Below are positions 51,430 to 59,478 of a DNA stretch of 64,000 nucleotides, piece after piece. The translations under genes were made by a program, and so were the position numbers. Numbering within the stretch: the first letter of the stretch is position 1; the number at the start of each line of letters is the position of its first letter. Below the pieces are notes generated by a model. That model did no database searches. It worked only from the letters and a program-made list of their open reading frames with translations, and was not told the DNA's origin. The DNA comes from WHSW01 sp963722175 (GTDB lineage Bacteria > Actinomycetota > Thermoleophilia > Solirubrobacterales > 70-9): NCBI GenBank assembly GCA_963722175.1, contig CAVRKA010000004.1:992001-1056000 (forward strand), in the 5' to 3' direction.

Positions 51430-52192
51430 CCTCGAACGCGAGCTGCACGCGCTCGCCGACGCGATCGAGTACCCGCCGACGCCCGACCTCGCGACGCGGG
51501 TGGGGGCGCGGCTGGAAGCCGAGCGGCGAGCGCCGGGGCGCCGGCCCGTCGGCCGCCTGCTGGCGATTGCCGCGGCGTGCCTGGCACTGAGCACGGCCGC
51601 GGCCCTGGCGGCGGGACGTGAGGCGGTGGATGCCCTGCTCGACGCCCTCGGGCTCCAGGGTGTCGAGATCGAGCGCACGGTCGCGCCGCCGCCGGAGCCC
51701 GTCCCCCGCGACCTCGACCTCGGCCCGGCCGCCTCACTGGACCGCGCGGCGAAGGAGCTCCCCTTCGAGCCGCTGGTGCCCGCGGTCCGCGGGCCCGTCG
51801 ACGCCCACCTGCTCAGCGCGCCCGGCGGCGGGGTGCTCTCGCTGGTCTACGACCCGCGCCCCGGCCTGCCGCCGACGATCACCACCGGCACCGGCATGCT
51901 GGTCACGGAGTTCCGCGGCGACCTGTTCCCCGAGTACCTGCGCAAGGTCGCCCCGCAGGCCACCACCGTCGAGCGGCTGCGGATCGACGGCCATCGCGCG
52001 ATCTGGATCGCGGGCGCACCGCACTACTTCCTCTTCCGCGCGCCTCGAGGCGAGATCGCCGAGCGGGAGCTCCAGGTCGCGCAGAACGTCCTCCTGATCG
52101 AACGCGGCCCGGTGCTCGTGCGGATGGAGGGGGCCTTCGACCGCGACACAGCGGTCCGCCTCGCGGGAACCCTGCGGCCGCTCGGGCTGTAG
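51422..52192 (+). CDS. Probable membrane-bound anti-sigma factor or sensor
   Basis: 256 residues. A short cytoplasmic N-terminus (LERELHALADAIEYPPTPDLATRVGARLEAERRA), one membrane helix at about 41-64, then an outer domain of about 190 residues with LVYDPRPGLPPTITTGTGMLVTEFRG and WIAGAPHYFLFR blocks. No zinc HxxxCxxC motif of classical ZAS anti-sigma factors is present. The coupling to the ECF gene and the topology support an anti-sigma role; the sensing ligand is unknown. Confidence 0.75.
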   Translation: MPDLERELHALADAIEYPPTPDLATRVGARLEAERRAPGRRPVGRLLAIAAACLALSTAAALAAGREAVDALLDALGLQGVEIERTVAPPPEPVPRDLDLGPAASLDRAAKELPFEPLVPAVRGPVDAHLLSAPGGGVLSLVYDPRPGLPPTITTGTGMLVTEFRGDLFPEYLRKVAPQATTVERLRIDGHRAIWIAGAPHYFLFRAPRGEIAERELQVAQNVLLIERGPVLVRMEGAFDRDTAVRLAGTLRPLGL

Positions 52193-52212
52193 GACGGGTG
52201 AAGGAGGAACTC

Positions 52213-52809
52213 ATGCTCACTCGCCTGCTGTCGCTCGCATCCGCCACGATCGTCGCCCTCGCCCTCTTCGCCGTCCCGGCCACCGGCAAGGGGATCAAAT
52301 CCGCGACCGTCTGTGGCACCGACGACTGCGTCGCCGCGGGCATCGACCACGGCGACGAGGAGCTGATCTTCGGCGGCGCGGCCTCCGACCCGCCGTCGCG
52401 GGCCGACGCGAGGGCGGAGGGCTTCTACCGGCTCGAGATCGCGATCGGCGCCCGCAACGTCGAGGAGCGGCTGACGCTCGAGCTGCTGCCCGGCCTGGGC
52501 TACATGCACAGCGCCGACAACCTCGGGGGCTCCGAGTGGATGGCGATGAGCGCCGATCAGCGGGCGCTCTTCCAGCCGCTTGCGGCCGGCCTCCGCCCGT
52601 TCCCCGGGACGAAGCTCGAGGGCCTTTCGAACCCCGAGCTGCCGGCGGCCAACGTCTCGCCGCCGCCGAGCCCGCCGGCCGAGCCCGCGGACGACGGCGG
52701 CGGCATCTGGGCGTGGCTGGTCGCGGGCCTCGGCGCGGCGGTCGCCGCAAGCGTCGTCGTTCGCCGCTTCCGGCGCCGCCCGGAGCCGGCGGGCGGGCTG
52801 GGGGCCTGA
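52213..52809 (+). CDS. Exported, C-terminally anchored protein of unknown function
   Basis: 198 residues from ATG 52213, fixed by AAGGAGG six bases upstream; GTG 52198 is embedded in that ribosome site. Signal peptide about 1-25 (ending PATGKG). A VCGTDDC pair of cysteines follows; the middle is beta-rich. A proline linker precedes a C-terminal membrane helix (about 168-185) and a basic end. Third gene after the ECF sigma factor, so probably a member of its regulon. Confidence 0.72.
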   Translation: MLTRLLSLASATIVALALFAVPATGKGIKSATVCGTDDCVAAGIDHGDEELIFGGAASDPPSRADARAEGFYRLEIAIGARNVEERLTLELLPGLGYMHSADNLGGSEWMAMSADQRALFQPLAAGLRPFPGTKLEGLSNPELPAANVSPPPSPPAEPADDGGGIWAWLVAGLGAAVAASVVVRRFRRRPEPAGGLGA

Positions 52810-52879
52810 GCCAACGCCCAAACGCGAGTCCCTGAACGGCGCCGCCCACTGACGGTCATCGCCCGATCTATCGTCTAGA

Positions 52880-52895
52880 TTGACTGGTCAGTCAA
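52880..52895. promoter_or_regulatory. Palindromic operator before the nitrilase-TetR operon
   Basis: TTGACTGGTCAGTCAA: TTGACT and AGTCAA face each other around GGTC. It overlaps what would be a -35 (TTGACT) and lies 50 bases before the nitrilase ATG. The operon's second gene is a TetR regulator, and TetR operators of this TTGACYGGTCA form are common, so autoregulation is likely. Confidence 0.55.
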
Positions 52896-52944
52896 CGGAC
52901 CCGCCGCGCGGATGCGGGGGGTCTCCAGAGAAGGGCGTTTGACG

Positions 52945-53775
52945 ATGCGCGCGGCCGCGATCCAGCTCAATTCGACCGCCGACAAGGCTCGCAACCTCGA
53001 GGTCGCGGCGCGACTCGTCGCGAGCGCCGCCGCGACGGGCGCCGAGCTCGTCGTCCTGCCGGAGAAGTGGAACCTGCTCGGCGGCTCGGACGAGCTGGTC
53101 GCCGGCGCCGAGCCGATCGAGTCCGGTCCGACGATCGCCGCGGCTCGCGGCTGGGCCCGCGAGCTCGGCATCCACCTGGTCGCCGGCTCGATCGCGGAGC
53201 GCCCAGAGGGCGCCGACCGGCTCTTCAACACCAGCTGCGCGATCGACCCCGAGGGGGAGATCGTCGCCGTCTACCGCAAGATCCACATGTTCGACGTCGA
53301 CGTCGGCGGGGTCAGCTACCGCGAGTCCGATACCGAGCAGCCCGGTGAGGAGATCGTCAGCGCGCCGCTGGCCGGGATCGAGGTCGGGCTGACGGTCTGT
53401 TACGACCTCCGCTTCCCCGAGCTCTACCGGATCCTCGCGGTCAGGGGCGCGCGCGTCCTCACGGTGGCCTCCGCGTTCACGGTCCCGACCGGGCGCGACC
53501 ACTGGGAGGTGCTGCTGCGGGCGCGGGCGATCGAGAACCAGGCCTTCGTGATCGCCCCCAACCAGTTCGGCGAGGCGCCACCCCACTACGACTCCTACGG
53601 CCACTCGATGATCGTCGACCCCTGGGGGGTCGTGCTTGCGGAGGCGGCCGACGGGGAGGGCGTGATCGGCGCCGAGCTCGACCTCGCGCGTCAGGACGAG
53701 GTCCGCTCCTCGCTGCCGTCGCTCGCCAACCGCCAGGCGCAGGCCTACCGGTGGCCGACCGAGGTCGGCGTCTGA
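52945..53775 (+). CDS. Carbon-nitrogen hydrolase (nitrilase superfamily, Nit2/omega-amidase-like)
   Basis: 276 residues from ATG 52945. The Glu-Lys-Cys triad is Glu40 (LPEKWN), Lys112 (YRKIHMFD) and Cys152 (TVCYDLRFPE). The pattern matches Nit1/Nit2-like amidases, which hydrolyse small omega-amides or deaminated glutathione as repair enzymes. The stop overlaps the TetR ATG (TGATG), so both are controlled together from the palindrome at 52880. Confidence 0.9.
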   Translation: MRAAAIQLNSTADKARNLEVAARLVASAAATGAELVVLPEKWNLLGGSDELVAGAEPIESGPTIAAARGWARELGIHLVAGSIAERPEGADRLFNTSCAIDPEGEIVAVYRKIHMFDVDVGGVSYRESDTEQPGEEIVSAPLAGIEVGLTVCYDLRFPELYRILAVRGARVLTVASAFTVPTGRDHWEVLLRARAIENQAFVIAPNQFGEAPPHYDSYGHSMIVDPWGVVLAEAADGEGVIGAELDLARQDEVRSSLPSLANRQAQAYRWPTEVGV

Positions 53776-54395
53776 TGTCCGGAGCAAAGGCTCCGCCGGT
53801 CGATCGCCGGCGTCAGATCCTCGACGCGGCGATCCGCGTCTTCGCGCGCCAGGGCTTCAACTCCTGCCGGGTCTCGGACATCGCCCGCGAGGCGAACGTC
53901 GCCTACGGGCTCGTCTACCACTACTTCGACTCCAAGGACCAGGTGCTCAACGAGCTCTTCGTCGAGCGCTGGTCGCTGCTGCTGCAGGCGATCGAGGAGG
54001 TCGACGGGCGCTCGATCCCGGCGCGCGAGAAGCTCGACGCGGTTGCCGGCTTCATCATCGACTCCTACCGCCACGACCCCGAGCTGATGAAGGTCATCAT
54101 CGTCGAGGTCACCAGGGCGGCCAACTCGTTCACCCGCACCCACCTGAACGAGATCCGCCAGGCGTTCGACCTGATCGCGAAGATCGTCCGCGACGCACAG
54201 GCCTCGGGCGACTTTCGCGACGACATCGACGCGGAGTTCGCGTCGATGTGGTTCTACGGCGCGATCGAGCAGCTGCTCAGCGCGTGGGTCTTCGAGATCA
54301 TCCCCGATGGCGAGGGTGACTTCGACCGCGCCCGCTCGATGGTGGTGGAGACGATCTGCGGCGGCCTGGAGAAGGGCGCGGCGAACGGCCGCTGA
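53775..54395 (+). CDS. TetR-family transcriptional regulator
   Basis: 206 residues from ATG 53775. Helix-turn-helix: RRQILDAAIRVFARQGFNSCRVSDIAREANVAYGLVYHYFDSKDQVLNELF at about 14-64. The C-terminal ligand domain resembles FadR/PsrA-type acyl-CoA responsive TetR proteins (SYRHDPELMKVIIVEVTRA). It probably represses its own operon through 52880-52895 and could also act on acyl-CoA genes elsewhere. Confidence 0.9.
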   Translation: MSGAKAPPVDRRRQILDAAIRVFARQGFNSCRVSDIAREANVAYGLVYHYFDSKDQVLNELFVERWSLLLQAIEEVDGRSIPAREKLDAVAGFIIDSYRHDPELMKVIIVEVTRAANSFTRTHLNEIRQAFDLIAKIVRDAQASGDFRDDIDAEFASMWFYGAIEQLLSAWVFEIIPDGEGDFDRARSMVVETICGGLEKGAANGR

Positions 54396-54397
54396 CT

Positions 54398-54423
54398 GAT
54401 TTACTCCCCCCGACCGCGGGTAT
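54398..54423 (+). promoter_or_regulatory. SigB/SigF-type promoter
   Basis: GATTTA at 54398-54403, 14 bases, then GGGTAT at 54418-54423, close to the GTTTAA-N12-14-GGGTAT consensus of general-stress sigma factors. It starts just after the TetR stop and 17 bases before the first gene of a three-gene membrane operon. The window encodes a SigB-type factor at 44037. Confidence 0.55.
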
Positions 54424-54439
54424 GCGCCCGGGGAGCGCG

Positions 54440-54574
54440 ATGGACAACGAGATCGTCAAACGACTGATGTGGACCGGCCTCGTGGCCGGCACCGGCGCGC
54501 TCGCCAGCGTCGTCGCGATGCGTGTCTCGGCTGCGATCTGGAGGCAGATCTTCAAGGAGGACCCGCCCGAGTGA
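54440..54574 (+). CDS. 44-residue single-pass membrane protein
   Basis: MDNEIVKRLMWTGLVAGTGA is followed by ALASVVAMRVSAAIWRQIF and ends DPPE: one hydrophobic helix (about 10-30) and a short charged tail. GGGGAG precedes ATG, and the stop overlaps the GTG of the next gene (GTGA). Small proteins of this type commonly accompany YqjE/DUF3618 genes. Function unknown; probably stress-induced from the SigB-like promoter. Confidence 0.72.
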   Translation: MDNEIVKRLMWTGLVAGTGALASVVAMRVSAAIWRQIFKEDPPE

Positions 54575-55026
54575 GTGGGGCCGCGCCGCAGCCGCCGCCG
54601 GGTCCCGAGGACGACCGCGGCGTCGGCGAGCTCGTCTTCGACGTCTCCGAGCGCGTCTCGTCCCTGGTCCGCGAGGAGTTCGAGCTCGCGAAGACGGAGG
54701 TGATCGAGAAGGTCACGAAGCTGGTCAAGGGATCGGCCGTCGGCGCCGCCGCCGGCGTCTTCGCCTTTCTCGGCCTGATCCTCTTCATGTTCTTCTTCGC
54801 CTACCTGCTCAACGACCTCTTCTTCGAGGACGACGTCTGGGCGGGCTTCCTGGTGGAGGCCGTGCTCTTCTTCCTCATCGCCGGGATCGCCGGCTTCGTC
54901 GCCTACCGTGCCCTACAGGCGGGCGCGCCGCCGGTCCCCGAGATGGCGATCGAGGAGGGCAAGCGGATCCGCCAGACGCTCGAGTCCGGAACCACTCCGG
55001 ACCCGGTCAAGGAGCCACGTCCATGA
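54571..55026 (+). CDS. Phage-holin-3-6/YqjE-family membrane protein
   Basis: 151 residues from GTG. An amphipathic segment (LVFDVSERVSSLVREEFELAKTEVIEKVTKL) is followed by two membrane helices (about 52-78 and 88-112). This matches the holin superfamily YqjE-like proteins, which are cell-envelope stress proteins rather than phage genes. It overlaps its neighbours by four bases on both sides. Confidence 0.85.
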   Translation: MSGAAPQPPPGPEDDRGVGELVFDVSERVSSLVREEFELAKTEVIEKVTKLVKGSAVGAAAGVFAFLGLILFMFFFAYLLNDLFFEDDVWAGFLVEAVLFFLIAGIAGFVAYRALQAGAPPVPEMAIEEGKRIRQTLESGTTPDPVKEPRP

Positions 55027-55298
55027 GCAACGAGCCGGAGATCTACCGCTCGGGCGCCGGCGAGCCGGTCGCGAGGCGCGCCGCTCCGCCGCCGGGTCGC
55101 AGCTCGGCCGAGATCCGCGCCGACATCGAGCGCCAGCGCGAGGAGCTCTCCCACTCGGTCGAGGCGCTGCGCAGCCGGGTCACCGAGCTCACCGACTGGC
55201 GCCGCCAGGTGCGCGAGCACCGCCGCGAGCTGATCATCGGAGCGGCCGTCGTCGGCTTCGCGGTCGGTGCCCGGATCGCCTTCCGCCGCCGCCGCTAG
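55023..55298 (+). CDS. DUF3618 protein
   Basis: 91 residues: RSSAEIRADIERQREELSHSVEALRSRVTELTDWRRQVREHR is the DUF3618 helical pattern, followed by one C-terminal membrane helix (about 68-85) and an Arg-rich end. It completes the YqjE-type trio, a ribosome- or membrane-associated stress set in other bacteria. Starts with an ATGA overlap. Confidence 0.85.
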   Translation: MSNEPEIYRSGAGEPVARRAAPPPGRSSAEIRADIERQREELSHSVEALRSRVTELTDWRRQVREHRRELIIGAAVVGFAVGARIAFRRRR

Positions 55299-55342
55299 CC
55301 GCTCGGGAACCCGCTCGGTCGCGACGGCTTGACAGCCGCGTC

Positions 55343-55371
55343 CATTCAATGTACGTTTGTACTAATGAATG
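55343..55371. promoter_or_regulatory. Nested palindrome upstream of a TetR gene
   Basis: CATTCA at 55343-55348 mirrors TGAATG at 55366-55371, and GTAC at 55351-55354 mirrors GTAC at 55359-55362 around GTTT. A second TGAATGGTAC follows. It is A/T-rich and 18 bases before the TetR ATG, the usual place for an autoregulatory operator that would also control the glycosyltransferase. Confidence 0.55.
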
Positions 55372-55388
55372 GTACAAGGACCTATCGA

Positions 55389-55970
55389 ATGGCTACGAGG
55401 GCTGCTGCGGCCGAGGTGACGAGGGAGCGAATCGTCGAGGCCGCGGTCGAGGCGTTCTCGAACCGCTGGTACGACGAGGTGACGCTTCGCGGCGTCGCCC
55501 GCGACGCCGGCGTCGCCCTGCAGACGGTTCGCAACCACTTCGACGGCAAGGAGGAGCTCTTCCGCGCCGCGGTCGAGCGGATCGGCGAGGGGATCCAGTC
55601 GGTCCGCTTCGCGGTCGAGCCCGGTGACGTCGACGGCGCGATCGCCACCCTCGTCGACGACTACGAGCGCAACGGCGACGCCAACCTGCGCCTGCTCGCG
55701 ATGGAGCCGCGCCTGCCCGTCGTCCGGCCGCTGATGGCCCAGGGCCGCGCCGGCCATCAGGCCTGGGTCGAGCGCGTCTTCGCGGCGGCGATCTCCGGCC
55801 TGCGCGGCAAGGCGCGCTCGCGCCGCGTCGCCCAGCTCGTGGTCGTCACCGACGTCTACGCCTGGAAGCTGCTTCGCCGTGACAAGGAACTGGACCGCGA
55901 TCAGACGATCGCCGCCATGCGTGAGCTCGTGCTCGCGCTCCACGACAACAAACACGGAGGTTCGAAATGA
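55389..55970 (+). CDS. TetR-family transcriptional regulator
   Basis: 193 residues from ATG 55389. Helix-turn-helix at about 10-58: TRERIVEAAVEAFSNRWYDEVTLRGVARDAGVALQTVRNHFDGKEELF. The C-terminal domain is of the short type common in regulators of detoxifying enzymes. Its stop overlaps the glycosyltransferase ATG (ATGA), so it and that enzyme are co-regulated, probably through 55343-55371. Confidence 0.9.
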   Translation: MATRAAAAEVTRERIVEAAVEAFSNRWYDEVTLRGVARDAGVALQTVRNHFDGKEELFRAAVERIGEGIQSVRFAVEPGDVDGAIATLVDDYERNGDANLRLLAMEPRLPVVRPLMAQGRAGHQAWVERVFAAAISGLRGKARSRRVAQLVVVTDVYAWKLLRRDKELDRDQTIAAMRELVLALHDNKHGGSK

Positions 55971-57223
55971 GCGAGATCCTGATGACCACCTGGGACGGGG
56001 CCGGCTGCATGCCTCCGCTGATGAGCGTCGCCCGGGGCCTGGTGGCCCGCGGGCACACCGTCCGCATCCTCGCCGACCCCGTACTGCGAGCCGACGTCGA
56101 GGCAACCGGCGCCGAGCACCTGAGCTGGACGCGCGCCCCGCACCGGACCTCGCCGGACGTGGAGAGCCTCTTCGTCCACGACTGGGAGGCCGGCCCCGAC
56201 GGCTTCGCGGCGATGCGGGACGGGATCGCCGTGGGCCCGGCCGCCGCGTTCGCCGCCGACGTGCGCGAACAGCTCGAGGCGCGGCGCCCGGACGTGATGC
56301 TGACCGAGATGCTGCTGTTCGGCCCACCCGTCGCCGCCGAGGCGGCCGGCGTCCCGTACGTCGTCCTCAACCCGACGATCAACGTCGTCCCGGCGCCGGG
56401 CGTGCCGCCGTTCGGGCCGGGGTTCCTGCCCGCGGTCACCGACGAGGACCGCGAGCGCGACCGGCTGGCCGGCGAGCTGGGAATGCAGGCGTGGGACGCG
56501 GCGTTGCCGGCGCTCAACGCCGCGCGAGCCGAGCAGGGTCTCGAGCCGCTCGACCACGTCCTCGATCAGGGGCACAGCGCGGCGCTCACGCTCGTGATGA
56601 CGAGCGCTGCGTTCGACCTCGTCGGCGAGTTGCCGCCGACCGTCAAGCACGTCGGCCCTCGGCTCGACGACCCGGCGTGGGCCGAGGCCTGGGCCGCGCC
56701 GCCCGGCGACGAGCCGCTGGTGCTCGCCGGCTTGAGCTCGGACTTCCAGGACCAGGGCGACCTGCTGCGACGGATCGTCCTCGCGCTCGGAGAGCTGCCC
56801 GTGCGCGGCGTGGTGACCACGGGCAAGGGGATCGACCCCGCGGACCTGCCGGCGGTACCGGGCGTTCAGGTCGTCCGCTCCGCTCCCCACGCGGATGTCC
56901 TGCGCGAGGCCGCGGCCGTCGTCACCCACTGTGGCCATGGGACCACGATCAAGGCTCTGGCCGCAGGCCTGCCGATCGTCTGCCTGCCGATGGGACGCGA
57001 CCAGCTGGACGTCGCCGCCCGGGTCGTGCATCGTGGCGCCGGCGTGCGCCTCGAGGCCACGGCTGAGCCCGGCGAGATCGTCACCGCGGTGCGCCAGGTC
57101 CTCGACCAGCCCGGCTATCGCGATGCGGCGCAGCGGATTGCGGCCGCGATCGCCGAGGAGACGGCCGAGGACCGGGCCGTGGAGGAGATCGAGGCGCTGG
57201 CCTCCGCGCGAGCGCCGGCGTAG
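55967..57223 (+). CDS. MGT-type (GT1) glycosyltransferase
   Basis: 418 residues of the GT-B fold. The N-terminal SEILMTTWDGAGCMPPLMSVARGLVARGHTVRIL is the acceptor-side motif; the donor-side motif is HCGHGTTIKALAAGLPIVCLPMGRDQLDVAARV near residue 325. Relatives glycosylate macrolides, glycolipids or carotenoids. With a TetR repressor as operon partner, inactivation of a toxic small molecule or tailoring of a secondary lipid is likely. Convergent with DegV, four bases apart. Confidence 0.85.
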   Translation: MSEILMTTWDGAGCMPPLMSVARGLVARGHTVRILADPVLRADVEATGAEHLSWTRAPHRTSPDVESLFVHDWEAGPDGFAAMRDGIAVGPAAAFAADVREQLEARRPDVMLTEMLLFGPPVAAEAAGVPYVVLNPTINVVPAPGVPPFGPGFLPAVTDEDRERDRLAGELGMQAWDAALPALNAARAEQGLEPLDHVLDQGHSAALTLVMTSAAFDLVGELPPTVKHVGPRLDDPAWAEAWAAPPGDEPLVLAGLSSDFQDQGDLLRRIVLALGELPVRGVVTTGKGIDPADLPAVPGVQVVRSAPHADVLREAAAVVTHCGHGTTIKALAAGLPIVCLPMGRDQLDVAARVVHRGAGVRLEATAEPGEIVTAVRQVLDQPGYRDAAQRIAAAIAEETAEDRAVEEIEALASARAPA

Positions 57224-57227
57224 GCGG

Positions 57228-58115
57228 TCAGCCGGGCCGCAGCGGGTCCGACCGCAGCCCCCCGAATCCGAGCAGGCCCGGACCGACGTGAGCGCCGATC
57301 ACGGGGCCGATCTCCGAGACGAAGACGGGCTCGCTGCCGAAGATCTGACGGCACTCCTCGACCAGCCGCCGCGCCGCGTCGGGGTCGTGGATGTGCTGCA
57401 CGACCCAGGTCTCGGCCCCCGCCTCCTTGCGCTCGCGCGCGAACTCGACCATGCGCTCGAACGCGCGCCGCCTCGTGCGGACCCGTTCGATCGGGGTGAT
57501 CTCCTCCTCGAGCGTGAGGATCGGCTTGATCTGCAGCGCCGAGCCCAGCCAGGCCTGCGCGGCGCCGATCCGCCCGCCCCGGCGCAGGTACTCGAGGGTG
57601 TCGATCGAGAACCACATCTTCAGTGACTGGTGGGCGCGTTCGGCCGCCGCGAGCGCCTCGTCGGCCGGTGCACCCCGCGCGGCGGCCTGCGCGGCGATCA
57701 GCGTCATCAGCCCCTGTCCGCCGCAGCCGCTGCGGCTGTCGAGGACATGAATCCGCTCGCCGCCGGTTCCTTTGTCGATCAACGCCTGGCGCGCCTGCAA
57801 CGCCGAGTCGTAGGTGCCCGAGATCCCCGACGAGATGTGGATCGAGACGATGTCCTGTCCGGCGGTCAGCAACGGCTCGTAGAGGTCGGTGAAGTCGCCG
57901 ACCGACGGCTGGGACGTCGTCGCGCCCTCCGGGCTGCGTCGCAAGCGCTCGAAGAAATCGTTGTACGCGTCGGCCCTGATCTCGCTCTCGCGGTGCTGCT
58001 CGCCGTCGAGCGTCACGTAGAGGCTGATCGTGTGGATGCCGTGCTCCGCGATCAGATCATCGGGGAGGTACGCCGTCGTGTCCGTGACGACCGCGGTGTT
58101 GGCGTCGGTGCCCAC
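57228..58115 (-). CDS. DegV-family fatty-acid-binding protein
   Basis: 295 residues from GTG 58115. VVTDTTAYLPDDL at the N-terminus, TTSQPSVGDF, SSGISGTYDSA and LEYLRRGGRIG identify DegV/FakB proteins, which carry fatty acids for phosphorylation by FakA. No FakA kinase is in the window. The presence of a fatty-acid carrier fits the lipid-rich gene set. Confidence 0.93.
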   Translation of the reverse strand: MGTDANTAVVTDTTAYLPDDLIAEHGIHTISLYVTLDGEQHRESEIRADAYNDFFERLRRSPEGATTSQPSVGDFTDLYEPLLTAGQDIVSIHISSGISGTYDSALQARQALIDKGTGGERIHVLDSRSGCGGQGLMTLIAAQAAARGAPADEALAAAERAHQSLKMWFSIDTLEYLRRGGRIGAAQAWLGSALQIKPILTLEEEITPIERVRTRRRAFERMVEFARERKEAGAETWVVQHIHDPDAARRLVEECRQIFGSEPVFVSEIGPVIGAHVGPGLLGFGGLRSDPLRPG

Positions 58116-58150
58116 TGGGTTCAGTCTTATCAGCTTTAGAGTGCTGCCCG

Positions 58151-59194
58151 ATGGCGAAGACCCTGGTCACCGGCGGCAGCGGCTTCCTCGGCTCGCACCT
58201 CGTCCGCGCGCTCGCCGAGCGCGGTGACGAGCTGCGGCTGCTCGCGCGCCGCAGCTCGAAGCTCGGCCACCTCGACGGGATCGAGTTCGATCGCGTCACC
58301 GGCGACGTCACGGACCGGCGCGCCGTCCGCCGGGCGATGCAGGGCGTTGATCGCGTCTTCCACGTCGCCGGCCGCACCTCATTGCGGGCCGCCGATCGTG
58401 AGGCGGTGTTCGCGACCAACCTGCGCGGCGCCCAGCTCGTCTTCGCCGAGGCGCTCTCGGCCGGGGTGGAGCGCGTCGTGCACACCTCGACCGCCGGGGC
58501 GATCGGGGTCGCGAAGCCGAAGGGGGCCGCCGACGAGTCGAGCCCGTTCGAGATTGGGTATCTCGGCCTCCCCTACGTCAACTCGAAGCACGAGGCCGAG
58601 CTCGAGGCTTTCCGGTTCGCTGCCCACGGCCTCCCGGTGGTGATCGTCAACCCGACCTTCGTGCTCGGGCCCGACGATCCGAGCCGGACCTCCATGGGGC
58701 TGGTGCGCCGCTTCTGCCTCGGGCAGATCCCCGCCTACGTCGACGGAGCCATCAACGTCGTCGACGTTCGCGACGTCGCCCAGGGGCACCTGCTCGCCGA
58801 GACCAAGGGCGAGGTCGGCGAGCGCTACATCCTCGGCGGGCGCAACTTCACGTTCGATCGCCTGTTCGCCGACCTGAGCCGGATCTCCGGGGTCGACCCG
58901 CCGCCGCTGAAGCTGCCGAAGAGCCTCGCGCTCGGCGGTCTCGGAGTCGCTTCGCGGCTTCGGCTTCCGCTGTCGACCAGCCAGGGAGAGATCGTCTCGG
59001 CCTCGCTGTGGTGGACCTACCGCAACGCGAAGGCGAAGCGCGAGCTCGGCTTCAAGCCACGGCCGCACGAGGAGACGCTCGAGGACGCCGTCACCTGGCA
59101 GCTGGCCCAGCTCTCGAGCCGCGGCGAGCGCAGCGGCCCCGAGCGGGTGGCGATCAAGGCGCTGAACCGGGCCCTGCGGCCGCTGAACCGATGA
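58151..59194 (+). CDS. NAD(P)-dependent epimerase/dihydroflavonol-reductase-like SDR
   Basis: 347 residues. TGGSGFLG at about 7-14, VFHVAGRTSL, and YVNSK as YxxxK. NPTFVLGPDDPSRTSMGLVRRF resembles hopanoid-associated HpnA and 3-beta-HSD-like enzymes. It starts 36 bases from the divergent DegV gene; TTTAGAG lies between. Followed by a glutaredoxin-like gene with an ATGA overlap. Confidence 0.85.
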   Translation: MAKTLVTGGSGFLGSHLVRALAERGDELRLLARRSSKLGHLDGIEFDRVTGDVTDRRAVRRAMQGVDRVFHVAGRTSLRAADREAVFATNLRGAQLVFAEALSAGVERVVHTSTAGAIGVAKPKGAADESSPFEIGYLGLPYVNSKHEAELEAFRFAAHGLPVVIVNPTFVLGPDDPSRTSMGLVRRFCLGQIPAYVDGAINVVDVRDVAQGHLLAETKGEVGERYILGGRNFTFDRLFADLSRISGVDPPPLKLPKSLALGGLGVASRLRLPLSTSQGEIVSASLWWTYRNAKAKRELGFKPRPHEETLEDAVTWQLAQLSSRGERSGPERVAIKALNRALRPLNR

Positions 59195-59478
59195 TCGCCC
59201 TCTATCGCTGCCGAACGCCGACCAACATCCTCTGCCCGTGCGGCGCGGTCGAGCGGCGCCTGCGCAAGCTCGACCTCGAGCACGAGACGAGGCGGGTCCC
59301 GTACAAGCGCCAGAGCAGGCCCGAGATCGAGGAGCTGACGCAACAGCGGCGCGTCCCGGTCCTGGTCGACGGCGACGAGGTGATCCACGACTCGAAGCGA
59401 ATCCTTCAGTACCTGGACTGGAAGTACGAAAAGAAGCCTGGAAGACCCTCTACCATTGATGCCGATGGACACGCCTGA
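59191..59478 (+). CDS. Glutaredoxin/GST N-terminal-like protein
   Basis: 95 residues from ATG overlapping the epimerase stop. LYRCRTPTNILCPCGAVERRLRKLDLEHETRRV is a thioredoxin-like N-terminal fold with a CPC motif, then RRVPVLVDGDEVIHDSKRILQYLD, the cis-Pro and SxxI segment of GST N-terminal domains. The last residues overlap the A-type carrier start. Similar in type to the gene at 33756. Confidence 0.82.
   Translation: MIALYRCRTPTNILCPCGAVERRLRKLDLEHETRRVPYKRQSRPEIEELTQQRRVPVLVDGDEVIHDSKRILQYLDWKYEKKPGRPSTIDADGHA

Noticed and set aside
54571..55026. Prophage holin
   Set aside because: The holin-like protein is of the YqjE type with DUF3618 next to it; no other phage gene is present.
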